Source: an uncultured Gammaproteobacteria bacterium (lineage in GTDB: Bacteria > Pseudomonadota > Gammaproteobacteria > Pseudomonadales > UBA5518). Taken from it: 9,240 bases of DNA. This document shows positions 1 through 5,826 of this stretch, in pieces; positions within the stretch are counted from its first letter, which is position 1; every line of letters starts with the position of its first letter. The translations under genes were made by a program, and so were the position numbers. Where the stretch lies: the NCBI GenBank assembly GCA_903921135.1, contig CAIXOY010000301.1:1-9240 (forward strand), written 5' to 3'. The notes below the pieces were generated by a model that did not search any database, was not told the origin of the DNA, and was given only the letters and a program-made list of their open reading frames with translations.

Positions 1-62
1 CGCAGACGGTCCACGCCCGTCAGCAGCCAGTTCTCTCGGGTGGGTGAGGTGTGGCTCGGCAT
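1..62 (-). CDS. N-terminal fragment of a minus-strand gene, cut by the window edge
   Basis: Reading the minus strand from an ATG at 62-60 gives 20 codons (M-P-S-H-T-S-P-T-R-E-N-W-L-L-T-G-V-D-R-L) before the window ends. A GGAG Shine-Dalgarno sequence sits 7 bases upstream (minus-strand CCGGAG-CGCAGAC-ATG), which is the main reason to call a start here. The stretch P-T-R-E-N-W-L-L-x-x-V-D-x-L-R resembles the N-termini I recall for phage or plasmid SprT-like putative metallopeptidases. Twenty residues are too few to assign a family, and no zinc-binding motif is in view. An alternative is that this is a chance open stretch; the ribosome site and compositionally normal peptide favour a real gene. 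Confidence 0.45.
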   Translation of the reverse strand, partial: MPSHTSPTRENWLLTGVDRL

Positions 63-294
63 GTCTGCGCTCCGGCGTTGTGTCGGGCGCCAGTATTCGC
101 GGGGGGGGCCTCACCAGATGAGACTGGGTACGGCGTGATCAGGCCGGCTGGCGGTCGCCAGCACCATCCACGCGCACCCGTCTCTTCGAGGGGTGCTAAC
201 GATATTCGAGTCGGTTTTGAAGTTGCCGCGGTGCCAGGTGCCCTTTTGCTGCACCGAAGCAGGGTGGTGCAACTGTCGGTGGTGGTTCTATGCG

Positions 295-323
295 ACACCC
301 ATTGCTACACCCATTTACACCCA
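295..323. repeat. Three ACACCCA direct repeats
   Basis: The heptamer ACACCCA occurs at 295-301, 307-313 and 317-323, with start-to-start spacings of 12 and 10 bases. On the minus strand it reads TGGGTGT three times, just upstream of the possible minus-strand leader. Spacing near one helical turn suggests binding sites for a regulator or recombinase on one face of the DNA. That is inference; chance expansion of a simple motif is possible. Confidence 0.4.
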
Positions 324-364
324 ATTCGTCAGGGTCGAGCGTCGGCCCTTCCCCGCCTGAATGG

Positions 365-384
365 CCATGGTGAATTCGCCATGG
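365..384. repeat. 20-base near-perfect palindrome downstream of the FAD dehydrogenase gene
   Basis: CCATGG at 365-370 is repeated at 379-384 around the centre TGAATTCG. All positions pair except one T/G wobble pair (371/378). It lies about 44 bases beyond the stop codon of the minus-strand FAD dehydrogenase gene. No T-run follows it on either strand, so it is not a standard intrinsic terminator, though a transcript could fold there. Confidence 0.4.
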
Positions 385-396
385 GCGTGGCCCGCT
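383..396 (-). repeat. Possible degenerate REP unit
   Basis: The minus strand reads AGCGGGCCACGCCC, matching 13 of 14 bases of the inverted REP core found at 2145-2172 (AGCGGGCCATGCCC). The flank beyond it no longer matches, so the second hairpin arm is incomplete. It lies about 30 bases past the stop codon of the FAD dehydrogenase gene, a typical REP location. A short GC-rich chance match cannot be excluded. Confidence 0.3.
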
Positions 397-427
397 GTGA
401 GGCCGGGCCTGTGGTTTGGCGTGGCTG

Positions 428-2032
428 TCAGCACAGCCCCCGCGCCACTGCCTCCGCCACCTTGATGCCATCCACACCCGCCGAGAGGATGCCCCCCGCA
501 TAGCCCGCCCCCTCGCCGCAGGGGTAGAGCCCGCGCACGTTCAGGCTTTGGAGTGATTCGGCATCACGGGTGATGCGCACCGGGGAAGAGGTGCGGCTCT
601 CCACGCCCGTGAGCACCGCATCCGCGCCGTCGAAACCGCGGATCTGTTTGCCGAAGACGGGCAGGGCCTCCCGTATCGCCTCGATCGCATAAGCAGGCAG
701 GGACTGCGACAGATCGCCGAGCAGCACGCCCGGCTTGTACGAGGGCAGCACATCACCGAGTTGCGTGGACGGCACGCCGCGCAGGAAATCCCCCACCAGC
801 TGCGCGGGCGCGCAGTAATTGCTGCCGCCCGCCACGTAGGCAGCGGATTCCAGCGCTTCCTGCAAGGCGACGCCGGCGAGTGTGCCGCCAGGGAAGTCTT
901 TTTCGGGGTTGATGCCCACCACGATGCCGGCATTGGCATTGCGCTCGTTCCGCGAGTACTGGCTCATGCCGTTGGTCACGACGCGCCCCGGCTCCGATGT
1001 GGCGGCGACCACCGTTCCGCCCGGGCACATGCAGAAGCTGTACACCGCGCGGCCGTTGCGGGCGTGGTGCACGAGTTTGTAGTCGGCGGCACCGAGTTCG
1101 GGGTGCCCGGCAAAGCGCCCGAGCCGCGCGGCATCGATCAGCGACTGCGGATGCTCGATACGGAAACCGATGGCGAAGGGTTTCGCTTCCAGAAACACGC
1201 CGCGCCGCTCGAGCATGCGCAGAGTGTCACGCGAGCTGTGCCCCAGCGCGAGCACCACGTGGCGGCTGTGCAGCGTCTCGCCGCTCTCGAGCGCCACGCC
1301 TGCCACCTGGCCCTGCTCGATAAGCATGTCGGTGACCTTGCTCTCGAAGCGGACCTCGCCGCCCAGCGCGATGATCTCTTCGCGCATCGCCGCCACCACG
1401 CCGGTGAGGCGGAAGGTGCCGATGTGCGGCTTGCTCACATAGAGGATTTCCGGCGGCGCGCCGGCGCGCACGAACTCGTGCATCACCTTGCGGCCGTAGA
1501 ACTTCGGATCCTTGATCTGGCTGTAGAGCTTGCCGTCGGAAAAAAGCCCTGCTCCGCCCTCGCCGAACTGCACATTCGATTCGGGAATCAGCGTGTTCTT
1601 GCGCCACAGCGCCCAGGTGTCGCGGGTGCGGCGGCGTACATCGCGGCCGCGCTCCAGCACGATGGGTTTGAAGCCCATCTGCGCCAGCAGCAGCGCGGCG
1701 AACAGCCCGCAGGGGCCGAAGCCCACGATGATCGGGCGCTCTTTCAGATGTGCCGGTGCCTGCGCCACCGTGTGATAGGCCGTATCAGGCGCGGGGCCCA
1801 CGTGCCTGTCGCCTGCAAGGCGCTGCAGCACAGCGGGCTCGTCGCGCACGCTCACATCGACGATGCAGACGAAAACAATGCCGGTGTTTTTCTTGCGGGC
1901 GTCGTAACTGCGCTTGAACAGCGTGAAGTCGAGGAGCTCGTCCTCCGCGATGGCCAAACGTTGCACGATGGCCTCGCGCAGCGCCGCGGGCGGGTAGTCG
2001 AGCGGCAGCGGCAATTCGGTGATGCGTATCAC
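428..2032 (-). CDS. FAD-dependent dehydrogenase, COG2509-like (uncharacterised NAD(P)/FAD oxidoreductase)
   Basis: This encodes 534 residues from the GTG at 2032, about the usual family length. A Rossmann FAD-binding motif G104-F-G-P-C-G109 follows a roughly 100-residue N-terminal domain beginning V-I-R-I-T-E-L-P-L-P-L-D, the typical family start. Further family blocks in order are ESNVQFGEGGAGLFSDGKLY, SKPHIGTFRLTG, ALGHSSRDT, AKPFAIGFRIEHPQS, YSFCMCPGGTVVAA, TNGMSQYSRNERNANAG, and near the C-terminus RTSSPVRI and YPCGEGAGYAGGI, where FAD is completed. The product should be cytoplasmic, with no signal peptide or membrane segment. The family is widespread, but its substrate is not established to my knowledge. 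Longer in-frame readings to 2080 or 2173 add non-family sequence translated from a -10-like box and REP DNA, so I reject them. It is transcribed away from the plus-strand cluster and looks functionally separate from it. Confidence 0.93.
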   Translation of the reverse strand: MIRITELPLPLDYPPAALREAIVQRLAIAEDELLDFTLFKRSYDARKKNTGIVFVCIVDVSVRDEPAVLQRLAGDRHVGPAPDTAYHTVAQAPAHLKERPIIVGFGPCGLFAALLLAQMGFKPIVLERGRDVRRRTRDTWALWRKNTLIPESNVQFGEGGAGLFSDGKLYSQIKDPKFYGRKVMHEFVRAGAPPEILYVSKPHIGTFRLTGVVAAMREEIIALGGEVRFESKVTDMLIEQGQVAGVALESGETLHSRHVVLALGHSSRDTLRMLERRGVFLEAKPFAIGFRIEHPQSLIDAARLGRFAGHPELGAADYKLVHHARNGRAVYSFCMCPGGTVVAATSEPGRVVTNGMSQYSRNERNANAGIVVGINPEKDFPGGTLAGVALQEALESAAYVAGGSNYCAPAQLVGDFLRGVPSTQLGDVLPSYKPGVLLGDLSQSLPAYAIEAIREALPVFGKQIRGFDGADAVLTGVESRTSSPVRITRDAESLQSLNVRGLYPCGEGAGYAGGILSAGVDGIKVAEAVARGLC

Positions 2033-2040
2033 GGGCGGGG

Positions 2041-2044
2041 TCCT
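2041..2044 (-). promoter_or_regulatory. Ribosome binding site that decides the GTG start of the FAD dehydrogenase
   Basis: The minus strand reads AGGA followed by 8 bases and GTG (2032-2030). The alternative ATG at 2080 has only TCCTACATCGCTAGA upstream, with no purine-rich site. This supports the shorter protein, whose first residues match the family start. Confidence 0.5.
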
Positions 2045-2078
2045 GGCCGGTGGATCCGGCAGAGGGTTTCGAGTCGCC

Positions 2079-2084
2079 ATTCTA
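2079..2084 (-). promoter_or_regulatory. Candidate -10 box for the FAD dehydrogenase gene
   Basis: The minus strand reads GC-TAGAAT-GGC, matching TATAAT at 5 of 6 positions and placing transcription start about 40 bases upstream of the GTG. No good -35 is present: the expected position falls in the first REP hairpin. The promoter may be weak, activator-dependent, or spurious. Confidence 0.4.
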
Positions 2085-2089
2085 GCGAT

Positions 2090-2172
2090 GTAGGAGGGGG
2101 CCATGCCCCCGACCCCAAAGTTTTGGATTGTTGTGAGGGGTTGTGTTGTCGCGGGCATGGCCCGCTCCCACA
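2090..2172. repeat. REP pair 1 (inverted palindromic repeats, BIME-like)
   Basis: The direct unit at 2090-2113 reads GTAGGA, then the hairpin GGGGGC-CAT-GCCCCC, then GAC. The inverted unit at 2145-2172, read on the minus strand, is TGTGGGA, then GCGGGC-CAT-GCCCGC, then GACAAC. Both share the 5' tag GTRGGA, the CAT loop and the GAC tail, and they face each other across 31 bases. This is the head-to-head arrangement of bacterial REP elements mobilised by RAYT (TnpA-REP) transposases. No such transposase is in the window. Confidence 0.85.
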
Positions 2173-2210
2173 TTCGGGAGTCGCTTGTACGGGTGCGGCT
2201 GCATTCTGGG

Positions 2211-2274
2211 TGTGGGAGGGGGCCATGCCCCCGACGTGGGTTCCATTGAATGTTGTCGCGAGCATGGCCCGCTC
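2211..2274. repeat. REP pair 2 (second copy of the inverted pair)
   Basis: The direct unit at 2211-2235 reads TGTGGGA, GGGGGC-CAT-GCCCCC, GAC. The inverted unit at about 2252-2274 reads, on the minus strand, AGA, GCGGGC-CAT-GCTCGC, GACAAC; one G-U wobble is needed to keep its 6-base stem. The pair repeats pair 1 at a distance of 121 bases but has a shorter internal spacer (16 versus 31 bases), and the spacers are unrelated. The elements are therefore diverged copies rather than a recent tandem duplication. Confidence 0.83.
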
Positions 2275-2290
2275 TGATGCGGTGCGCGGC

Positions 2291-2319
2291 TTGGCCGGGC
2301 TGGCGGCAGCGGCTACAGT
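2291..2319 (+). promoter_or_regulatory. Candidate sigma-70 promoter for the GMC dehydrogenase operon
   Basis: TTGGCC (2291-2296; 4 of 6 to TTGACA) is followed after exactly 17 bases by TACAGT (2314-2319; 4 of 6 to TATAAT). Transcription would start near 2326, about 24 bases before the first start codon. It lies just downstream of the second REP pair. The matches are modest. Confidence 0.4.
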
Positions 2320-2349
2320 CCCCTCATCTTCCGTTCAAGGCACTGCCCC

Positions 2350-2964
2350 ATGCCGTCTTTCCGCAGACGCTCGTTCGTCGTTTTTGCCCTGCGTGTGGGT
2401 GCCATGCTCGGTTTGGCTCGGGCGTTGCCTGTTTCGGCGGCGGGCAGTGTCATCGCCACGGACGCGGCCTCGCCCTTTGATGCCGCGCTGCTCGACGCCC
2501 TCGGCGCTGCCGTGCTGCCCTCTGAATTGGGCGAGCAGGGCAGGGCGGCGGCGCTGCGGCGCTTCAGTGCGTGGATCACGGGCTACGTGCCGGGGGCGGA
2601 GCTGAATCACCCTTATCCCGCTGCGCCGGTGACGCAGCTGCCCGCCTCGCCGCTCCCCGCATGGCAGCAGCAACTGCGCGAGCTCGATGCCGCGGCGCGC
2701 GCGCAGTCGCCCGGCGGTTTTGCGGCCTTGGATCTGCCCGCGCGTCAGGCGCTGATCGCGCAGTCGCTCGCCGGCATCAAGGGGCCTGATCTCCCGCTGC
2801 CCATCGATGCTCCGCACGTGGCGCTAGGTCTGATGACGCATTTCTTCCAGTCCCCGCAGGGCACGGATCTTTGTTATCGCGCCGCCGTCGGCAAGGCCAT
2901 GTGCCGTCCGCTGGACGATGTGCATATCGCGCCACGCGCGCTGCGGCCGGAGGATCTGGCATGA
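2350..2964 (+). CDS. Tat-exported small subunit of a GMC dehydrogenase (gluconate 2-dehydrogenase subunit 3 family)
   Basis: This is a 204-residue protein. The N-terminus S-F-R-R-R-S-F-V-V-F followed by a hydrophobic run to A30 is a twin-arginine signal, with likely cleavage after V-S-A. The mature part has features I associate with the gluconate 2-dehydrogenase subunit 3 family: an early L-L-D-A-L-x-x-A-V-L-P helix, W75-x-x-G-Y-x-P-G-A-E-L-N-H, and a C-terminal block H156-V-A-L-G-L-M-T-H-F-F-x-S-P-x-x-T-D-L-C with C175 and C185. In such complexes the small subunit stabilises the flavoprotein and carries it through the Tat pore, since the large subunit lacks a signal; that is expected here too. 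AAGG lies 9 bases before the ATG. Its stop overlaps the next start (ATGA), implying translational coupling and fixed stoichiometry. The family call rests on motif memory plus the tight pairing with the GMC gene. Confidence 0.82.
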   Translation: MPSFRRRSFVVFALRVGAMLGLARALPVSAAGSVIATDAASPFDAALLDALGAAVLPSELGEQGRAAALRRFSAWITGYVPGAELNHPYPAAPVTQLPASPLPAWQQQLRELDAAARAQSPGGFAALDLPARQALIAQSLAGIKGPDLPLPIDAPHVALGLMTHFFQSPQGTDLCYRAAVGKAMCRPLDDVHIAPRALRPEDLA

Positions 2965-4550
2965 GCGCGCGCATCGTGGAGTGCGATGTCTGCATCATCG
3001 GCTCGGGCATTTCGGCGGCCATGGTGGCCGAGCGCCTCGTGCGCGAGGGTAAGAGCAACATCGTGGTGCTCGAGGCCGGTGCCGAGCAGCCCGGGCCGTT
3101 GGAGTTTGCGCGGCTGCGCCAGCGCAACCTCGATTACGGCGAGAGCCCCTGGCCGACCGACCACATCGACGGGATGTTTGTCGAGGGTATGCAGAGCCCC
3201 TCCATGTGCGTGGGCGGCATGGCCATGCATTGGGGCGGTGTCACGCCGCGCTTTTCGCCGGAGGATTTCCGTCAGCGCTCCGCCTGCGGCGTGGGCACGG
3301 ACTGGCCGATCAGCTATGAGGAACTCGATCCGTTCTACCAGGAAGCAGAAGAGCTGATCGGCATCGGCGGCGAGCAGGGCCCGGCCGAACTCGACCCGCG
3401 CGGCAAGCCCTTCCCGATGCCTGCGCTGCCCCTGAACTACAACCTGCTGCAGTACCGTGAGTGGGCCGCGAAGGCGGGCATCCCGATGTGGAGCCAGCCC
3501 TCGGCCAAGCTCACGGTGTCGCGCCCCGACGACGGCCGCGCCTCCTGCTGCCGCAGCGACACCTGTGACCCCATCTGCCCCACCGGCGCCAAGTACTCGC
3601 CCGACATGACGTGGCGGCGGCTGCGCACTGCGGGCCACCTCACGTTGCAGGCGAACACCATGGTGCGGCGTCTGCACACCGCGCCCGGCAGCGAGCGCAT
3701 CGAACGCGCGGTAGCGGTGACGGGCGGTCAGGAGTTGGAGTACCGCGCGAAGACCTTCGTGGTGGCCGCGGGCTATCTGTGGAGCAGCTACCTGCTGCTG
3801 CTCTCGGCCGATGCGCGCCATCCGCAGGGCATCGCCAATTCCTCGGGCCTCGTGGGCAAGTACCTCACCGGGCATCGCAACGTAAGCGCCCGCATCGCGC
3901 TGCCCATCGGGCTCTTCCCCGGCATGCAGGAGCAGCACTCGCTGGTCACGAAGTTCTTCATGCGCAAGCCGCGCACCGACAAGTACCTGCGCCACGATCT
4001 GCGCATCTGGGAAGACACGGTCGGCCGCCTGCCGCGTCTGCGTGACGACGCCGGCAAGCTCCTGATGGGCGATGCGCTGCTGGCAGACTGGCGCGCACGC
4101 ACCGACACGGAATCCACGGCCCGCGTACGCGGCTACTACGACGTGATCCCCGCGAAAAACAGCGAGCTCACCCTGGACGCCGCCCGTCGCACGCCCTTCG
4201 GCGATCCGCTGCCGCGGCTTGCGCTGCGCGACGATCCCGTCTCGGCAGAACTGCGCGGCTACAGCGAGCAGCGCCTCGCCGAGCTCTTCGCCGACATGGC
4301 GCGTGCCGGCAACGGCCGCGTGATCGCCTCGGCCACCGACAGCTTCCAGGACCACCCCGGCGGCGGTTGCCGCATGGGCAAGGACCCGGCAAGCAGCGTG
4401 GTTGATCGACACGGCCGCAGCCATGACCACGAAAACCTCTTCGTCGTGGGCGCACCCACGCTGGTGTCATCGGGTTGCGCCAATGGCACGCTCACTTTCA
4501 GCGCGCTGTCGCTCATGGCGGCTGCAGAGATCGCGCGGGGGCTTGGCTGA
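2961..4550 (+). CDS. GMC-family FAD dehydrogenase, large subunit, with 3Fe-4S-type cysteine motif
   Basis: The protein has 529 residues from the ATG overlapping the upstream stop. The FAD-binding fold starts at once: D-V-C-I-I-G14-S-G-I-S-A19, with E38 ending the second strand (V-V-L-E-A-G). A GMC block G-G-M-A-M-H-W-G-G follows. The C-terminal signature holds H465 in D-H-P-G-G-G-C-R-M-G and N508 in C-A-N-G-T-L-T-F-S-A-L, the expected catalytic His/Asn pair. The insert C196-C197-x4-C202-x3-C206-P-T-G-A-K has the spacing of the cysteine cluster that binds a 3Fe-4S centre in FAD-dependent glucose dehydrogenase and its fructose, gluconate and sorbitol relatives. It should therefore oxidise an alcohol or sugar-like carbinol in the periplasm and pass electrons one at a time to a carrier, not to O2. 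It has no signal of its own and is presumably exported with the small subunit. The substrate cannot be told. No cytochrome subunit gene follows, unlike the classical three-subunit operons. Confidence 0.9.
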   Translation: MSARIVECDVCIIGSGISAAMVAERLVREGKSNIVVLEAGAEQPGPLEFARLRQRNLDYGESPWPTDHIDGMFVEGMQSPSMCVGGMAMHWGGVTPRFSPEDFRQRSACGVGTDWPISYEELDPFYQEAEELIGIGGEQGPAELDPRGKPFPMPALPLNYNLLQYREWAAKAGIPMWSQPSAKLTVSRPDDGRASCCRSDTCDPICPTGAKYSPDMTWRRLRTAGHLTLQANTMVRRLHTAPGSERIERAVAVTGGQELEYRAKTFVVAAGYLWSSYLLLLSADARHPQGIANSSGLVGKYLTGHRNVSARIALPIGLFPGMQEQHSLVTKFFMRKPRTDKYLRHDLRIWEDTVGRLPRLRDDAGKLLMGDALLADWRARTDTESTARVRGYYDVIPAKNSELTLDAARRTPFGDPLPRLALRDDPVSAELRGYSEQRLAELFADMARAGNGRVIASATDSFQDHPGGGCRMGKDPASSVVDRHGRSHDHENLFVVGAPTLVSSGCANGTLTFSALSLMAAAEIARGLG

Positions 4551-4598
4551 GGCGTCCCCCGCACCTGTTGTTTTCACTTTCCTGAACCGGAGTCGAGT

Positions 4599-5741
4599 AT
4601 GAATTTCCCTGTGCCCCCGAATGCCCTGCAACTCCACTCGCTCCTCCACGCCGATGGCATGCAGGACCTCTTCCTTGTGGAGGCGCCCATTCCCGAGCCC
4701 GGCCCGGAGGAGGTGGTGCTGCGCATCGAAGCCGCGCCGGTGAACCCTTCTGACATCGGCGTGCTGATCGGTGGCGCGGACGTGGGCAAGGCCACGGTGG
4801 TCGAGATCGGTGGCCGCCCGGCGCTGCGCATGCCGGTGCCGGAGCGCGCCATGCGGGCTTTCGCGGCGCGCGTGGGTCTGTCCATTCCCTGCGGCAACGA
4901 GGGCGCGGGCACGGTGGTGCGGGCGGGTTCGTCCCCTGCAGCGCAGGCCTTGCTGGGGCGGCGCGTGGCGGGCATCGGCGGCGGTGGCATGTACGGTGAT
5001 TACCGCTGCCTGCAGCTCGAGCAATGCCTCGCCCTGCCCGAGGGCGCCACGGCGGAGGAGGGCGCCTCCTGCTTCGTGAACCCGCTCACCGCGCTCGGCA
5101 TGGTCGAGACCATGAAACTCGAGGGCCACCGCGCGCTGGTGCACACCGCCGCTGCCTCGAACCTGGGCCAGATGCTGAACCGCATCTGCCTGAAAGACGG
5201 CGTGCCGCTGGTGAACATCGTGCGCAAGCCCGAGCAGGCCGATCTGCTGCGCGCGCAGGGCGCGATGCATGTCTGCTCCACGTCCTCGCCGACGTTCATG
5301 GAAGAGCTCACGGACGCGCTCGCCGCCACGGGCGCGACCCTTGCCTTCGATGCCATCGGCGGCGGCAAGCTCGCCGGCCAGATCCTCGCGTGCATGGAGG
5401 CGGCCATCAGCCGCACCGCGCCGGGCTTCAACCGCTACGGCTCGAACGTGCTGAAGCAGGTCTACATCTACGGGGGGCTCGATCTCTCGCCCACCGAGAT
5501 CACGCGCAGCTTCGGGATGTGCTGGGGCGTTGGCGGCTGGCTGCTGTTCCCCTTCCTGAACCGGGTGGGCCCGGCCGTGACCGCAGCGCTCAAGCAGCGC
5601 GTGGCCGATGAGCTGCACACCACCTTTGCCAGCCATTACGCCCGGCGTATTCCCCTCGCCGGAATGATGGATCCGGCCGAGGCGGCGGGTTATGGCGCGC
5701 GCACCACGGGGGGCAAGTATCTGGTGTTGCCGCAGGCGTAG
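4599..5741 (+). CDS. Zinc-free medium-chain dehydrogenase/reductase, enoyl-reductase (MECR)-like
   Basis: This 380-residue protein starts at an ATG with CGGAG 6 bases upstream, 48 bases after the GMC stop. The GroES-like N-domain contains A-P-V-N49-P-S-D. N100-E-G-A-G replaces the G-H-E of zinc enzymes, and the usual structural-zinc cysteine cluster is absent. N161-P-L-T-A leads into the nucleotide fold, whose loop is A184-A-A-S-N-L-G190; the next strand ends N206-I-V-R209-K, where basic residues suggest NADPH. N-E-G, N-P-x-T-A and N-x-V-R are shared with mitochondrial-type 2-enoyl thioester reductases. The aligned catalytic tyrosine region appears replaced by L-I-G-G-A-D, and about 30 extra residues lie between the N-P-S-D and N-E-G motifs, so true enoyl reductase activity is doubtful. 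Quinone or enone reductase activity is an alternative. It is cytoplasmic, with no signal, and probably co-transcribed with the dehydrogenase. Confidence 0.82.
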   Translation: MNFPVPPNALQLHSLLHADGMQDLFLVEAPIPEPGPEEVVLRIEAAPVNPSDIGVLIGGADVGKATVVEIGGRPALRMPVPERAMRAFAARVGLSIPCGNEGAGTVVRAGSSPAAQALLGRRVAGIGGGGMYGDYRCLQLEQCLALPEGATAEEGASCFVNPLTALGMVETMKLEGHRALVHTAAASNLGQMLNRICLKDGVPLVNIVRKPEQADLLRAQGAMHVCSTSSPTFMEELTDALAATGATLAFDAIGGGKLAGQILACMEAAISRTAPGFNRYGSNVLKQVYIYGGLDLSPTEITRSFGMCWGVGGWLLFPFLNRVGPAVTAALKQRVADELHTTFASHYARRIPLAGMMDPAEAAGYGARTTGGKYLVLPQA

Positions 5742-5761
5742 GATCAGAAGCCCCCGGGGTA

Positions 5762-5791
5762 GAGACAAATCCCGCGCGCCGAGGCTAGACT
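5762..5791 (+). promoter_or_regulatory. Candidate sigma-70 promoter for the TonB receptor gene
   Basis: GAGACA (5762-5767; 4 of 6 to TTGACA) and TAGACT (5786-5791; 4 of 6 to TATAAT) are separated by 18 bases, within the 85-base gap after the reductase gene. Transcription would begin about 28 bases before the ATG. The receptor could thus be expressed independently of, or in addition to, read-through from upstream. Confidence 0.38.
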
Positions 5792-5826
5792 CCCACCAAA
5801 CCGTTTTGACCACGGAGATAACAACC

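Larger units (their letters stand above)
63..427. other. 365-base stretch without a convincing gene
   Basis: I see no recognisable coding region here. Open frames exist on both strands (51-503 plus; 20-298 minus from a GTG), but neither gives a protein I recognise. The minus frame would overlap the gene at the left edge by 43 bases and lacks a clear ribosome site, so at best it is a doubtful small leader-type gene. Visible structure includes a 16-base palindrome at 147-162 (7-base arms, 2-base centre), a 6-base-stem inverted repeat around 250-271 (TGCACC/GGTGCA), three ACACCCA direct repeats, a 20-base palindrome at 365-384, and a degenerate REP-like unit near 383-396. Confidence 0.5.

Noticed and set aside
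42..115. Long-range complementarity GGTGAGG (43-49) / CCTCACC (109-115) as a structured RNA
   Set aside because: One 7-base helix closing a 59-base loop, with no match to a riboswitch, tRNA, tmRNA or RNase P core that I could recognise, and it overlaps a likely start codon region.
147..162. 16-base palindrome GCTGGCG-GT-CGCCAGC as an operator or terminator
   Set aside because: The arms are only 7 bases, no T-tract follows, and palindromes of this size are common in GC-rich DNA; noted only within the region description.
51..503. 150-codon plus-strand open frame at the left
   Set aside because: No recognisable protein family or ribosome site was seen, and it overlaps the conserved C-terminus of the FAD dehydrogenase on the other strand.
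2090..2274. CRISPR-like array reading of the repeats
   Set aside because: The units alternate in orientation, spacers differ in length (31, 38, 16), and the units are hairpins with the REP tag; there are no cas genes.
761..2605. 614-codon plus-strand open frame opposite the FAD dehydrogenase
   Set aside because: It is antisense to a strongly conserved flavoprotein gene, rich in His/Arg/Ala, and runs through REP DNA and into the small-subunit gene in another frame.
2874..4430. 518-codon minus-strand open frame opposite the GMC dehydrogenase
   Set aside because: It is a shadow of the GMC gene, with no motifs or ribosome site; the plus frame has FAD and catalytic signatures.
5742..5761. CCCCCGGGG palindrome after the reductase gene as a terminator
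   Set aside because: The stem is too short and no T-run follows.
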